Positions 52,428-62,466 of a stretch of 64,000 nt of DNA are shown here, piece by piece; within the stretch, counting starts at the first letter, position 1; each line of letters opens with the position of its first letter. Source of the stretch: JAYREN01 sp963663375 (GTDB lineage Bacteria > Acidobacteriota > Holophagae > Holophagales > Holophagaceae). A program made the position numbers and the translations under genes. Under the pieces are notes generated by a model. It was not told the origin of the DNA. It searched no databases and was given only the letters and a program-made list of their open reading frames with translations. Where the stretch lies: positions 2,232,001-2,296,000 of the forward strand of contig OY760195.1 of the NCBI GenBank assembly GCA_963663375.1, read 5' to 3'.

Positions 52428-54998
52428 ATGTCGCTCAAGGTGGATAGCCAACTCGGTCCCTACGAGATCGTCGGCCTGCTGGGGGCCGGTGGCATGGGCG
52501 AGGTGTATCGTGCCCGGGATCGTCGCCTGGGCCGCGAAGTCGCGGTGAAGATGCTGCTGTCCTCCGTGGCGGCCGATCCTGAGCGGCTGCGCAGGTTCGA
52601 GCAGGAAGCCCGGGCCGTGGCGCTGCTCAACCATCCCGGCATCCTGCAGATCTACGACACGGGGATCCACGAGGGAATGCCCTTCCTGGTGATGGAACTG
52701 CTCGAGGGGGAGACCCTCCGGGAAAGGCTCAAGGCTCGGCCCCTTCCCCTGCGAAAAGCGCTGGAGTACGGCCAGCAGATCGCCCGGGGCCTCGCCGCCG
52801 CCCACGAGAAAGGGCTCACCCACCGCGACCTGAAACCGGAAAACATCTTCATCACCGAGGACGAACGCATCAAGATCCTGGACTTTGGCCTCGCCAAACA
52901 GCGGGGTCCCCAGGCCTCGGATTCCGACATGACGTCGGCAGACCCGACCCTGCCCATGGAGACGGAGCCCGGCATGGTGGTGGGCACCGTGGGCTACATG
53001 TCCCCGGAGCAGGTGACGGGCCGTCCGGCGGACTACCGCTCGGACATCTTCGCCTTCGGGGTGATCCTCTGGGAAATAATCAGCGGGAATCGCCCCTTCC
53101 ACGGGGACTCGGCGGTGGAGGTCATGCACGCCATCCTCAAGGACGATCCGCCGGAGCTGTCCCTGGATCTGCAGCTCCCGCTTCCCCTGCGCCGGACCCT
53201 GCTGCGCTGCCTGGAGAAGGACCCCCGGGCTAGGTTTCAGAACGCCCAGGATCTAGCCTTCGATCTCGAGAACGTGTTGATCACCTCTACCGGTTCCGCC
53301 CGGGCGCTCCGCGGGGCGGTGCGGCCGTGGCGCGTGCGCCCGCGGGTGATCGCGGCCGCCTTGGGTGGAGTGGCGCTGGTGGCGGGGGCCTTCTGGCTGG
53401 GGGCGGGTTGGAGACCCCGCAACCCGCCCATCCTGCATCGGCTCACCTACCGCACGGGAGAGATTCAGAACGCGCGGTTCGCCCCGGACGCCCGCAGCTT
53501 CGTATACAGCCTGAGCGGAACCAATGACCCCGGACACCTGTGGCTGGGGCGGGTGGAAGGCCTTGGCGCACGCTCGCTAGAGCTGCCTGAGGGCACCGAG
53601 ATCCTCGCCATCGCCGGGACGGGTGAGATGGCGCTGCTCCTGCGACCGGCAGGAGGCGCGGCGGATAGCGGAATCCTGGCACGGGCGCCCCTCGGTGGTG
53701 GCGCGCCACGGGAGATCCTGGAAGGCGTGCGGTCCGCGGACTGGAGTGCCGATGGTCAGCAGCTGGCCGTCGTGCGCTGGGGCGATAGCGGACGCCAGCA
53801 GCTGGAATACCCCATCGGAAACCGGCTGTTCGAGGCGCCCCCCGCCAATTCCATCGACTGCCCCAAGGTCTCGCCTAAGGGCGATAGGGTCGCCTTCACC
53901 GAAATCGTGTCGGCGGGCAACCAGTCCCTCTCGGTGGTGGACAAGGAGGGACGCAGGGTCGTGCTGGCCCGGGGGGAGATCCAATCGCTGGCCTGGGCGC
54001 CCGATGGCCGAGAAGTGCTCTACACCCTGCGCCTGCCGGAGGACCGCCAGGAACTCCGGGTGGTTTCTCTGACGGGTCGTCAGCGGTTGATTTATTCGGT
54101 GCTGGGGCGGCTGTCCATCCAGGATGTCTCCAGCACGGGCAGGGTGCTCCTGCGGCACAGCCTCACCCGCCAGCATCTCTTCTTCAGCCAGGAGGGCCGC
54201 GGGGAGCGCGAACTCTCCTGGCTCCAGTCCTCCAAGGTGGCGGATCTGGCTCAGGGTGGCAAAGGGTTGCTCTTTGCCGAGAGCCGAGAGGGCTCGGGGC
54301 CTGGCGGCGCCTATTTCCGCAAGGCGGATGACCGCGAGGCGGTGCGGTTGGGAGATGGCGACCCCATGGTGCTGTCGCCGGATGGCAAATGGGCCGTGGT
54401 GCGCACCCTCACCAAGAGCGGGGCCGAGCTGGCCCTTCTGCCCACGGGCCCCGGGGAGGCGCGACGCCTGCCGAGCCATGGCGTGAAGGCCGAGTGGGCG
54501 GCATTCCTGGGCCCCCAGACCCTGCTCCTGGGCGGGGTGGGAGCCGACAAGATCTTCCGCTATCACCTGCAGGATCTCCAGAGTGGAGAGATGAAACCCT
54601 GGCTTCCCGGGCCTGGGCGGCAGGAAGCCTACGGCCTGGTCTCCCACGACGGTGCTCGCGTGGTCCTTGGGCCTGTGGATGGCAAGCTGCAACTGTATCG
54701 ACCCAGCGGCGAACTCCTGCGGGAGTTGCCGGGGTTTCCGCCAGAAGATATTCCCTTGCAGTGGAGCGCCGATGGCCGGGAACTGTTCGTGAGTTCCCTG
54801 GAAGGGCTGCCCGTCAAGGTCTGGCGGCTGGACGTGGCCACGGGGCAGCGTCGGCTCTGGAAGGAGCTGATGCCGGCGGACCTCGTGGGCGTGAGTCGGC
54901 TCAACAATGTCTGCGTGAGCCCCGACGGCAAGACCTACGCGTATTCCTTCCTGCGGGTGCTCTCTTCGGATCTCTACTTCATGGAAGGCTGGAAGTAG
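52428..54998 (+). CDS. Ser/Thr protein kinase with C-terminal beta-propeller-like sensor
   Basis: 856 residues. The kinase domain (about 12-275) is complete: GAGGMGEV, Lys41, HRDLKPEN with Asp134, LDFGLAK and MSPEQV. One membrane helix follows (about 305-328). The 520-residue outer part resembles TolB/WD40-like propeller repeats, with recurring DGxxVVxxR and WSADGQQLAVVRWGDSG, WAPDGREVLYTLRLP and LSPDGKWAVVRTL units. The same architecture is common in acidobacterial sensor kinases. ATG 52428 has only a weak TAGG upstream. Confidence 0.9.
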   Translation: MSLKVDSQLGPYEIVGLLGAGGMGEVYRARDRRLGREVAVKMLLSSVAADPERLRRFEQEARAVALLNHPGILQIYDTGIHEGMPFLVMELLEGETLRERLKARPLPLRKALEYGQQIARGLAAAHEKGLTHRDLKPENIFITEDERIKILDFGLAKQRGPQASDSDMTSADPTLPMETEPGMVVGTVGYMSPEQVTGRPADYRSDIFAFGVILWEIISGNRPFHGDSAVEVMHAILKDDPPELSLDLQLPLPLRRTLLRCLEKDPRARFQNAQDLAFDLENVLITSTGSARALRGAVRPWRVRPRVIAAALGGVALVAGAFWLGAGWRPRNPPILHRLTYRTGEIQNARFAPDARSFVYSLSGTNDPGHLWLGRVEGLGARSLELPEGTEILAIAGTGEMALLLRPAGGAADSGILARAPLGGGAPREILEGVRSADWSADGQQLAVVRWGDSGRQQLEYPIGNRLFEAPPANSIDCPKVSPKGDRVAFTEIVSAGNQSLSVVDKEGRRVVLARGEIQSLAWAPDGREVLYTLRLPEDRQELRVVSLTGRQRLIYSVLGRLSIQDVSSTGRVLLRHSLTRQHLFFSQEGRGERELSWLQSSKVADLAQGGKGLLFAESREGSGPGGAYFRKADDREAVRLGDGDPMVLSPDGKWAVVRTLTKSGAELALLPTGPGEARRLPSHGVKAEWAAFLGPQTLLLGGVGADKIFRYHLQDLQSGEMKPWLPGPGRQEAYGLVSHDGARVVLGPVDGKLQLYRPSGELLRELPGFPPEDIPLQWSADGRELFVSSLEGLPVKVWRLDVATGQRRLWKELMPADLVGVSRLNNVCVSPDGKTYAYSFLRVLSSDLYFMEGWK

Positions 54999-55632
54999 GG
55001 CCATCTCCCCCGGCCAAGGGGCGATCCCGGCGGTCCCCGATCACCCGGGCAGGCACCCCGGCGACGATGGCCCAGGGCGGGACTTCGCCGGTCACCACGG
55101 CGCCCATGGCCACGATGGCATGATCGCCGATGCGAGCCCCATCGGTGATGCCCGCCAGGGCCCCGATCCAGACATCGGCACCGATCCAGATCCCCTTCGA
55201 AACCACGGGTTGTTCGCGGATGGGGTGATCCGGCGCCATGCCGTGATTGAAGGCGTAGAGGGCCGCGCCGCTGGCGATGCGGGTGCCTGCGCCGATGGTG
55301 ATTCCACGGCCGCCGCCATCCAGACTGGCCCGGGCATTGATGGAGACATCGTCGCCAAGGGTGATGGGGCCGTGGAGAAAGGTCTCGGCGGCGATGGCGC
55401 AGCGGTTCCCGATGCGGATGCCCCGACCGGGCTCGCCGAAGATCCGGGCCTCGGGGGCGATGAAGCCACCGTCGCCGATCTCCACCGTTTCCAGGGCACG
55501 GAGGCGTTCCTGCACCTCGCGCTGCCAGGCCTGGGCCCAGGCCCGATGACGGTCCTTGAGGGTGAAGTACAGCCAGGGCATCCAGCTGAGTCGCAGCTTG
55601 TGTTGTTCGCGGTACTGCATCGGGTCGTCCAT
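54979..55632 (-). CDS. Hexapeptide-repeat acetyltransferase (LbH family)
   Basis: 217 residues. A left-handed beta-helix of hexapeptide repeats runs from about residue 50 to 195 (for example IGDGGFIAPEARIFGEPGRGIRIGNRCAIA, then ITLGDDVSINARA and IWIGADVWIGALAGITDGARIGDHAIVAMGAVV), ending GVPARVIG, the closing signature of the maltose/galactoside acetyltransferase group. It probably acetylates a sugar or small acceptor. Its 3-prime end overlaps the kinase gene by 20 bases on the opposite strand. Confidence 0.88.
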   Translation of the reverse strand: MDDPMQYREQHKLRLSWMPWLYFTLKDRHRAWAQAWQREVQERLRALETVEIGDGGFIAPEARIFGEPGRGIRIGNRCAIAAETFLHGPITLGDDVSINARASLDGGGRGITIGAGTRIASGAALYAFNHGMAPDHPIREQPVVSKGIWIGADVWIGALAGITDGARIGDHAIVAMGAVVTGEVPPWAIVAGVPARVIGDRRDRPLAGGDGPTSSLP

Positions 55633-55650
55633 GCAGCGATAGGATAGGAC

Positions 55651-56343
55651 ATGCCGACCTTTCTGCCGCTGCCAACCTGGTCCTTCATTCTGGGTGTGAC
55701 CGCTACACTCTTTTCGGTCATCAATCCGCCCAGCTCAGCCACGCTCTTCGCCACGGCGACCACGGGAATGGATACCCCGTCCTTGCGCCGTGCGGCCCGC
55801 AAGGCCAGTCTCACCGCTACGATCACCATGGTGCTCTTCGCGCTGGTGGGGCAGTTCATCTTCAGCTTCTTCGGCTTCACGGCGCTGGCCATGCGCTTCG
55901 TGGGCGGTGTGCTGGTGCTCTACCGGGCGATCTCCATGCTCTACGGCGAAGACCCCCGCGAACGTGCCACGGAGCAGGAAAAGGCGGAAGCCGCCAAGAA
56001 GCTACCGGACGATTTCGCGATCATCCCCTTCGGCATCCCGCTGCTGGCGGGGCCCGGCACCATCTCCACCGTGATGGGGATGATCGCGGGAGTCAGCTTC
56101 TCCGAGTACCTGGTGGTACTGGGGGCCATCTTCCTCAACGGATGGATCTGTTACCAGTTTCTCCGCCAGGCCCCACGGGTCATGGCGCGCTTCGGCGCCC
56201 TGGGCATCAAGATCGTGAACAAGCTGATGGGCCTGATTCTGGCGGCGGTGGCCATGCAGTTCCTCATCAACGGCGTGAAGGCCTTGGCCCTGGAGATCCA
56301 GCAGCAGCGTCCGGCAGTGGTCCAGGGCGCTGCTCCCCGCTGA
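55651..56343 (+). CDS. MarC-family membrane protein
   Basis: 230 residues with six predicted membrane helices. The start FILGVTATLFSVINPPSSATLFATATTGM and the second half IIPFGIPLLAGPGTISTVMGMIAG with the NP and GP turns are typical of MarC (UPF0056). The family's transported substrate is unsettled; earlier claims of multidrug resistance were not confirmed. It is flanked by the acetyltransferase (divergent) and a CheY-like gene (convergent). Confidence 0.9.
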   Translation: MPTFLPLPTWSFILGVTATLFSVINPPSSATLFATATTGMDTPSLRRAARKASLTATITMVLFALVGQFIFSFFGFTALAMRFVGGVLVLYRAISMLYGEDPRERATEQEKAEAAKKLPDDFAIIPFGIPLLAGPGTISTVMGMIAGVSFSEYLVVLGAIFLNGWICYQFLRQAPRVMARFGALGIKIVNKLMGLILAAVAMQFLINGVKALALEIQQQRPAVVQGAAPR

Positions 56344-56784
56344 TCAACCTGGGAGTCCTTGGTTCTCAGCCTCCTGGACAGTACGCTGTCGGAAGAACTG
56401 ATGCACGGTGTCCACCAGGCTTTCGGGGGCAATGGGCTTGAGCACATAGCCCACGAGATTCCACCGGCTCAGGCGCTCCACCAGCTCCGCTTCTCGGTGG
56501 GAGGTCAGGATCAGGAGCTGCGTGTCGCGGATGGCCGTATCCTCCCGGATACCGCGCAGGATCGACTCTCCACTGCACAGAGGCATCTCGTAATCGGTGA
56601 TGACCAGGGCGGGCCGATGGGTGTGGATGGCTTCGAGTACGTCAAAAAGGGAGGTGGGTTCAACCTCCTGCACGGCATACCCGGCCTCCTGCAGGTGGAT
56701 GCGCGTGAAGGCTCGGATGTACTTGCTGTCATCGATGACGAGAATGTCCAGAAGGCCCTCCCGGATGGCCGCTCTATCTGTCAT
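56344..56784 (-). CDS. CheY-like single-domain response regulator
   Basis: 146 residues. The receiver domain is complete: Asp18-Asp19, phospho-acceptor Asp64 (ITDYEMP), the Thr/Ser site LTS and Lys in VLKP. No output domain is attached. It may act in chemotaxis or as a phosphorelay adapter. It is convergent with marC and divergent from the LytS-like kinase, so not part of that operon. Confidence 0.9.
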   Translation of the reverse strand: MTDRAAIREGLLDILVIDDSKYIRAFTRIHLQEAGYAVQEVEPTSLFDVLEAIHTHRPALVITDYEMPLCSGESILRGIREDTAIRDTQLLILTSHREAELVERLSRWNLVGYVLKPIAPESLVDTVHQFFRQRTVQEAENQGLPG

Positions 56785-56909
56785 CGGCAGGCCGTGGCCG
56801 ACTCTGAGAGTAGGCGCCTTTGGCCGCTTTGAACTGACGGGCCACCCAAGGGGAAAGGCCTCTGGGCGGTACCCGGACAGCGGGATAAAGGTGGCGTCAT
56901 AATCGGGAC

Positions 56910-57983
56910 ATGCGCCTTCCGGATGTGATTGCCTACGAAAAGGACCGCATCCGCAGCCCGTGGGTGCGGGTGCTGGTCTTCGGTTTCGGACTACTGCTGG
57001 CCCTCGTCAGCGCCGGAGCCATGGTCCTGGTGCCCTGGACCTACCACCCCGTGGATCTGCTCAGCGCCGTGCTCGGCTCCTTCGGCCTGCCCATTCTCGT
57101 GCTTTGGTTGTCCCCGGCCCCCTGGCTCTGGACTCGGGGGCGAGCCACCCACGCCCCCTTCCTGAGGGGCCTGGTCCAGTCCGGACTCTTCGCCAGCGTC
57201 TTCATCCTGACCCTGGGGGGCTTCCTGATCCTGCTGGGAACCCTCTTCAAGCTGGATACAGGCCAGCCCCTGGCCTCCTTGGCCCTCGGTTCGGCGCTGG
57301 CCATCTGGGTGCCCACCACCATGCTCGCGGGATACTTCATTACCCTCTGGGAGCGCACCCGCATCATCAAGGTGGAGACCGAGAAGAAATTGAGAGAGGC
57401 CCATTGGGTGCTCCTGCGGGGCCAGCTCAGTCCCCACGCCCTCTTCAACGCACTGAATGGGCTGGCCGAACTCGTGCACACGGATCCCATTGCCGCCGAG
57501 AAGGGCATCCTGGATCTCGCTTCGCTGTATCGCGCACTGTTGGACCACGGCAGCAAACCCAGCGCGGCTCTGCGGGATGAGCGTGTGCTCGTCACCCGAT
57601 ACCTGGCGGTGGAATCCATGCGGCTGGGACAGCGCCTCGACGTGCGGTGGGACTGGGATGAAACCCTTGAGAGCCTGGAAACGCCACCCTTCCTGCTTCA
57701 GCCCATGGTCGAGAACGCCATCAAGCATGGCATCGCCCCGGCCCTGGCAGGCGGAGCCCTGGACATCACACTGCGGCGGGAAGGCGATGACCTCGCGCTA
57801 CGGGTGGTCAATAGCGGGAAGCCCCTACCGCTGCTGCTGGGCAGCGGCGTCGGGGTGGGCAACCTGGAGGCCCGGCTCTTTTTGGCCTACGGCGACCATG
57901 CCCGCTTCCGCCTCTGGGGCGAGGAAGAACACACCCTGGCCGAAGTACGAATCGAATTGAACTGGATCGGGAGGAAGCCATGA
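56910..57983 (+). CDS. LytS-type sensor histidine kinase
   Basis: 357 residues with four predicted membrane helices in the N-terminal half. The His-kinase motif is LRGQLSPHALFNALNGLAELV with His176 as the phospho-site. The ATPase part has MVENAIKHGI and GVGVGNLEARL. This is the LytS/YehU class, usually paired with a LytTR regulator, which follows here with a four-base ATGA overlap. The signal is unknown. Confidence 0.93.
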   Translation: MRLPDVIAYEKDRIRSPWVRVLVFGFGLLLALVSAGAMVLVPWTYHPVDLLSAVLGSFGLPILVLWLSPAPWLWTRGRATHAPFLRGLVQSGLFASVFILTLGGFLILLGTLFKLDTGQPLASLALGSALAIWVPTTMLAGYFITLWERTRIIKVETEKKLREAHWVLLRGQLSPHALFNALNGLAELVHTDPIAAEKGILDLASLYRALLDHGSKPSAALRDERVLVTRYLAVESMRLGQRLDVRWDWDETLESLETPPFLLQPMVENAIKHGIAPALAGGALDITLRREGDDLALRVVNSGKPLPLLLGSGVGVGNLEARLFLAYGDHARFRLWGEEEHTLAEVRIELNWIGRKP

Positions 57984-58732
57984 CCCCAATGAAAGTCGCC
58001 CTGGCCGATGATGAGCCCCTGGCCCGCGCCCGGCTGGGCCGCCTTTTGCGAGAAGGCGGCTGTGAAGTCCTAGCGGAACTGCCGGACGGCCCTTCGGTGC
58101 TGGCCTGGCTGAAGACGGGTCCCGAGGTTGAAGCGCTCTTCCTGGATATCCAGATGCCCGGGATCACGGGCCTGGAAGTTGTGGCCGAACTGGCCGACGG
58201 CCAGGATTGCCCGCCGGTAGTCTTCGTGACGGCCTTCTCCGAGCATGCGGTGCGGGCCTTCGAGGCCTCCGCCACGGACTACCTGCTCAAGCCCGTTTCC
58301 GCCGAACGGCTGGAAAAGGCCCTCGCCCGCCTGCGCCAAGGTGCCGTGCCTCGGCGCAAGGCCGGAGAACTGAAAGCGGTCATGGGCGCCCCGCCCCGTT
58401 TCCCCGTCAAGGCGGGAGAGGGCCATGTCTTCCTGGAGCTGAAACGCACCACCCACTTCGAGGTGGAGGAAGAAGTGGTCTACGCCTGGGCCCCTATCGG
58501 CGGCAAACACACCCGCCAGCGCACCGACTGGACCAGCCTGAGCGAAGTGGAGGAGGCCTTCCCCACCGCGGGCCTCATGCGCATCCAGCGCCACCTCCTC
58601 CTCCGCCCCGAAGCCGTTCTCGGCCTGCGTCCCCTGGAGGGCGGCAGGGCCGCCGTGCGCGTGGCTGAGGGGGTGGATTTGGAGGTGAGCCGGAGCGTGA
58701 CGCCGAGAATCAAGAATGTGTTGGGGTTGTAG
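57980..58732 (+). CDS. LytTR-domain response regulator
   Basis: 250 residues. The receiver (1-120) has Asp10-Asp11, phospho-Asp56 in LFLDIQMPG, Thr in VTAFS and Lys in LKP. The C-terminal LytTR DNA-binding domain includes VVYAWAPIGGKHTRQRTDWTSLSEVEEAFPTAGLMRIQRHLLLRPEAVLGL. It is coupled to the LytS-like kinase and probably forms a complete two-component system with it. Confidence 0.93.
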   Translation: MTPMKVALADDEPLARARLGRLLREGGCEVLAELPDGPSVLAWLKTGPEVEALFLDIQMPGITGLEVVAELADGQDCPPVVFVTAFSEHAVRAFEASATDYLLKPVSAERLEKALARLRQGAVPRRKAGELKAVMGAPPRFPVKAGEGHVFLELKRTTHFEVEEEVVYAWAPIGGKHTRQRTDWTSLSEVEEAFPTAGLMRIQRHLLLRPEAVLGLRPLEGGRAAVRVAEGVDLEVSRSVTPRIKNVLGL

Positions 58733-58821
58733 AGAATGTGTAGATGAAGGTTGGTGGGTACCTATAGAATGCCTAACAAAACCATCTTGTACAAGCACTT
58801 GCAGATGCAGAATATAGAGGA

Positions 58822-59007
58822 ATGGTCCGAGAGATTTTGTCATCTGAGCTGTGGAAGAAGATCGAGCCTGAACACCCAGAATCTGGTGTGCGAATGAAAC
58901 CGAAACCGAAGACCCACCAGCAGGCCATGATCGGGACCATGCGCCTCGATCTCGCGTTGGACATCCCCACCTTTCGGGTGTACGGCATACGTGATAGGTT
59001 CCCGTAA
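58822..59007 (+). pseudogene. Remnant of an IS5-type transposase
   Basis: 61 codons beginning MVREILSSELWKKIEPEHPESGVRMKPKP, which resemble the N-terminus of IS5/DUF4096 transposases (ELWxxIEPLLP then a basic KPxxHxxAxxGxM stretch). No DDE catalytic residues or terminal inverted repeats follow; after about 40 codons the similarity ends. A decayed fragment. The whole 58733-59057 stretch is otherwise empty. Confidence 0.5.
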
Positions 59008-59057
59008 ATCCGCATCGAATATGGATCTATGCGGCTATGCAAGATCGACTAAGTAAA

Positions 59058-59099
59058 AATACATACGAGGGGACCCAGATGGGTCCCCTCGTATGTATT
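59058..59099 (-). terminator. Strong terminator after the TonB-dependent receptor
   Basis: A 20-base-pair stem (arms at 59058-59077 and 59080-59099, two-base loop) followed on the minus strand by TTTTTA. A classical intrinsic terminator about 18 bases past the receptor stop; it probably works in both directions. Confidence 0.85.
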
Positions 59100-59117
59100 A
59101 TGTATAAATGATGCGTA

Positions 59118-62100
59118 CTAGAAAGCGAAACGGAATCCAACCGCTGCTGTACGTGGCTGATTGTTCTGATAACTGGGGCTGCGCTGACCAAAATCCTCTG
59201 CACGAGTGGCCACGCCCCCGCTTACCTGGTAATAAGTATTATTGTAGTTGGAACCGTAATCATAGTTGTTTAAAACATTCGAAACCTGAAGGAAGGGCTC
59301 CAGACTCATCTTCTTCCCAAACTTGAAGGAATGAGATACCCGAAGACCGATATCCATGGCCCAGTCTCCGTAACCCTGCCCGAGGTAATCGTTCGGGTGA
59401 GCAGCGTCGGTGCCTTCACCTGCGCCGAGCTCAGCGTTGTAGCCAGCATAAATATCATAAATTTTGCCGCTATGCCATGTGCCGAGAATACCCAGTTTGG
59501 TCCCGATGTCGAAATTGTAGGTGAAGGCGAAGGAACCCGAGAAGGACTCCGTTCCTGCGCTCCGGCGCTCAGGATTCTGCTTGAAGGCGTATTCGGCGCC
59601 ACCACCGTAGAAGTCAGCAGAAGCATGGCCATCAAAGGAACCCGCAGAACCACCGAAGGAGGCCCGGAATTCCTTGATCACCAACGTTGCCAAGGCGCTC
59701 CATTTGGGAGCCGTGTAGGAATACTTGACCTGCACTTGATTGCTACGTGCGGTCTGATTCGACATGAAAATTGCATCACCCATGTCATTGTTGCGAGGGT
59801 CGAGGTCGGGATCATGCATCGTCTGTCCGGGGTTGTCAGGATCAGGGATGCTTGATGCCAGATAGGCCGCTTGGGCAACCCCCCAGTTATTGGTGCCAAG
59901 AGCTCCGTTATTGGACCAGGCGGCGCCGATGCTGCCATCGGTATAGAGCTGAGCGGTTGCATTCCTGGTGCGCGACCAGATGTACTGAAGATCAAGAGTC
60001 TGGTGATCACCAATTTTGAATGTTCCACCGATGTTAATGGTGTCCGTGGTGGGGTACTCGAAATCGGAGGCCATCAAGCTTTTGCCAGCAGTGCCGAAAT
60101 TGGCAGTGGTCAACCACCCATTCACAGTATTCCTAAAATAGTCCCGAAGACCTCCAACATTGTTTGCATAGTTGTAGGGAGTCAGATCGGCAGGGAGGAT
60201 CACCGGGTTTCCATTAACAGTTGTTAATGTGGTCCCTGCCGCGAAGGAGGCTACGCTAAGGGTGGAGGGGGCGGCTGCTCCACTGAAAGCAACTGCAGCG
60301 TCATTGGTGATCGTCGTGCCGTTTATACCGTTGGATTTGTTGCCCAGGGCACGGCTGAAGCCAGTGACATTGTCGATGAGACCGGCAATGAATTTCCCAT
60401 ATCCAGCCTTGAACGTAACGCTATCGTCTCCCTTTGGTTTATAAACGATCTGCATACGGGGTGAAACGTAGGTCTTGTTGGTTGGGATTGTGGAACCATG
60501 AAGCAGGCCCGGATTTGCGGCCGCGATTTGTGTATAAAGGCCCTGGTATGGCTTCATGAAGTCGAAGATGTCATCCTTGTCAACTCGGAAGCCAAGGTAG
60601 ACGGACAACTTGGGGGAAATAGTCCAGTCATCTTGGGCGTAAAAGCCGAATTGTTTATATGTTTGACCGGCCTGGAAACCATTTTGAACAAGAGCAACAC
60701 CCACCACATGTTGATCGGCAACGACACTGTTTCCAAAGGGCTGGGCGCCCATAGGAAATCCAGCTACGCGGATGGCATAGACACCTGTCTCTGGCCAGAA
60801 AAGATTTTGATCGGCGTATGTAGTTTTCTGGAAATCGAGACCTCCCTTAAGGAAATGGTCGCCGATTACATAGGTAAGATCGTTCCGCCACTGAAGTCGC
60901 TTAATGCCAGTGTTCTGGAAGGCGTTAGGATCATGCCCCATGCGCGCCCTAAGCGAGGCTGGGATATTGAGCAGAGTGCTAGAGGCTGTGCGAACCTGCA
61001 TGGCGCCAACCGTTAGACCACCAGGATTGGGCGAGATGCCGTTTGCATAATCGAAATAGACGAGGTTGCTTTCCCAAATAATATTGGGAGTGAAACTGGT
61101 CGTAGCTTTGAGGCCAAATCGATTAGTCTTGTTTAGGCCTGTTCCAAGCATTGAGGGATCGACGTTGCCGTTGGCAGCACCCGTGTGGGGAAAGGCCTGA
61201 TTGGGCGTCTCGTTTTTGTCATAAGAATAGGTTGCGGTGATATTCATCATCTGATTCGCGGCCCAGTCAAGGCGCAAATAAGCGATAGTTTCCTTCAGTT
61301 CAGTCTTGATGGAGCCGAGCTCTGGAAACGCCGCGACAGCCTGAGGGGTAAACGTGAAGGCGGCACCTTCTTCGTCTTTTCGCTCCACAGAGACCATGAA
61401 AAACAGCTTATCCTTTATGATGGGCCCACTGACTAAGGCGGCAAGGGTGCGGCTGTTGTTGTCCTTCTTGTCGCCCTCGTCTGTAACTCTGGCACGCATC
61501 GACTGGTTGGTATACTGTCCACTCATGATGCCGGAGAAAGTGTTGGTGCCGGCTTTTGATACGACATTCATGAATCCAGCATTCGAACGCCCGAACTCAG
61601 CCTTGTACTGATTCGTAACAACCTGGAATTCACCAATGGCGTCCATGGGGATCGGTGATACGTAGCCGCCAACATCAGTAGAGTTGTTGTCGCCACCGTC
61701 GATGTTGAAGTTTGTGCCCCGTCCCTGGCCCTCGCCGGTGGACATGTAGGTTGAGCTCTTCTTCGTGGGATCCACATTGGAGCCAGAAATCAACTGGACG
61801 CCAGGTGCCAGAACGGCGGCAGAGACGACATTTCGGCTTAGCACCGGGAGAGATTCCAGCCGCTCAGACGAGACGTTCACTCCAACTTCGGCCGAGGTGG
61901 TGTTTACCTGATCAACAGTATCGGCCGTAGCAACGACTGTTACTGTGGCCATAGCGGCAGGGGCCATGCCAACGGAGGCGTCAGTTTCCGATCCGAGACT
62001 CGATGTGCGAATCATTGATGCCGTAGAGTCATTGGACTTGAAGAGAATGCGGTAATTCCCCAGAGGCACTACGGAAAAACGGAAGGTGCCGTCGCTGTTG

Positions 62101-62291
62101 GATACAGCCTGACGGTGGTAGCCCGTGGCCTGATTATCGATGGTGATGACGACTCCGGCCTTGGGTGCGCCTGTCGCCTTATCGGTAACACGGCCTTTGA
62201 AGGCACCGAATGTCTGTTGTGCGTGAACGATACTGGCTGTGCAGATGCCTGCTGCGATGCAGCAAAGCAGTCTTGTGTTGCGATTAGCCAT
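59118..62291 (-). CDS. Oar-like TonB-dependent receptor with carboxypeptidase-regulatory domain
   Basis: 1057 residues from ATG 62291 (AAGGAG seven bases upstream). A signal peptide (MANRNTRLLCCIAAGICTASIVHAQ) precedes a CarboxypepD_reg domain (about 30-115, GAFKGRVTDKATGAPKAGVVITIDNQATGYHRQAVSNSDGTFRFSVVPLGNYRI). A plug domain follows (VLSRNVVSAAVLAPGVQLI, RGTNFNIDGGDNNSTDVGGY), then a long barrel ending in aromatic VGFRFAF. Such Oar-type proteins are frequent in acidobacteria and move large substrates (glycans or peptides) across the outer membrane using TonB. The gene looks less GC-rich than its neighbours. No SusD-like partner is adjacent. Confidence 0.92.
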   Translation of the reverse strand: MANRNTRLLCCIAAGICTASIVHAQQTFGAFKGRVTDKATGAPKAGVVITIDNQATGYHRQAVSNSDGTFRFSVVPLGNYRILFKSNDSTASMIRTSSLGSETDASVGMAPAAMATVTVVATADTVDQVNTTSAEVGVNVSSERLESLPVLSRNVVSAAVLAPGVQLISGSNVDPTKKSSTYMSTGEGQGRGTNFNIDGGDNNSTDVGGYVSPIPMDAIGEFQVVTNQYKAEFGRSNAGFMNVVSKAGTNTFSGIMSGQYTNQSMRARVTDEGDKKDNNSRTLAALVSGPIIKDKLFFMVSVERKDEEGAAFTFTPQAVAAFPELGSIKTELKETIAYLRLDWAANQMMNITATYSYDKNETPNQAFPHTGAANGNVDPSMLGTGLNKTNRFGLKATTSFTPNIIWESNLVYFDYANGISPNPGGLTVGAMQVRTASSTLLNIPASLRARMGHDPNAFQNTGIKRLQWRNDLTYVIGDHFLKGGLDFQKTTYADQNLFWPETGVYAIRVAGFPMGAQPFGNSVVADQHVVGVALVQNGFQAGQTYKQFGFYAQDDWTISPKLSVYLGFRVDKDDIFDFMKPYQGLYTQIAAANPGLLHGSTIPTNKTYVSPRMQIVYKPKGDDSVTFKAGYGKFIAGLIDNVTGFSRALGNKSNGINGTTITNDAAVAFSGAAAPSTLSVASFAAGTTLTTVNGNPVILPADLTPYNYANNVGGLRDYFRNTVNGWLTTANFGTAGKSLMASDFEYPTTDTINIGGTFKIGDHQTLDLQYIWSRTRNATAQLYTDGSIGAAWSNNGALGTNNWGVAQAAYLASSIPDPDNPGQTMHDPDLDPRNNDMGDAIFMSNQTARSNQVQVKYSYTAPKWSALATLVIKEFRASFGGSAGSFDGHASADFYGGGAEYAFKQNPERRSAGTESFSGSFAFTYNFDIGTKLGILGTWHSGKIYDIYAGYNAELGAGEGTDAAHPNDYLGQGYGDWAMDIGLRVSHSFKFGKKMSLEPFLQVSNVLNNYDYGSNYNNTYYQVSGGVATRAEDFGQRSPSYQNNQPRTAAVGFRFAF

Positions 62292-62388
62292 GGATTCACT
62301 CCTTGAAGATGCGGCAAAGCCGCGGGGGGGCGACAGGTGAACCCCTGATGGGGTTTGAAAACTCAAGATTGAGAAGGAAGAGCGATTC

Positions 62389-62417
62389 TTTATGCGCTTG
62401 GTTCGAACGGATTGCAA
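62389..62417 (-). promoter_or_regulatory. Candidate sigma-70-type promoter of the TonB receptor
   Basis: TTGCAA (62412-62417) and CATAAA (62389-62394) on the minus strand are separated by 17 bases. The transcript would carry about 90 bases of leader with two small hairpins (ACCCC/GGGGT at 62341-62354 and GCGGC/GCCGC at 62310-62322). Confidence 0.5.
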
Positions 62418-62466
62418 TAGAAAAGTGACGTTGAGCAAAAAAATATGGGAACCTTTCCTGTTTCCA

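Noticed and set aside
53577..55004. A 475-codon minus-strand frame opposite the propeller part of the second kinase.
   Set aside because: Domain-free antisense frame of a clearly coding gene.
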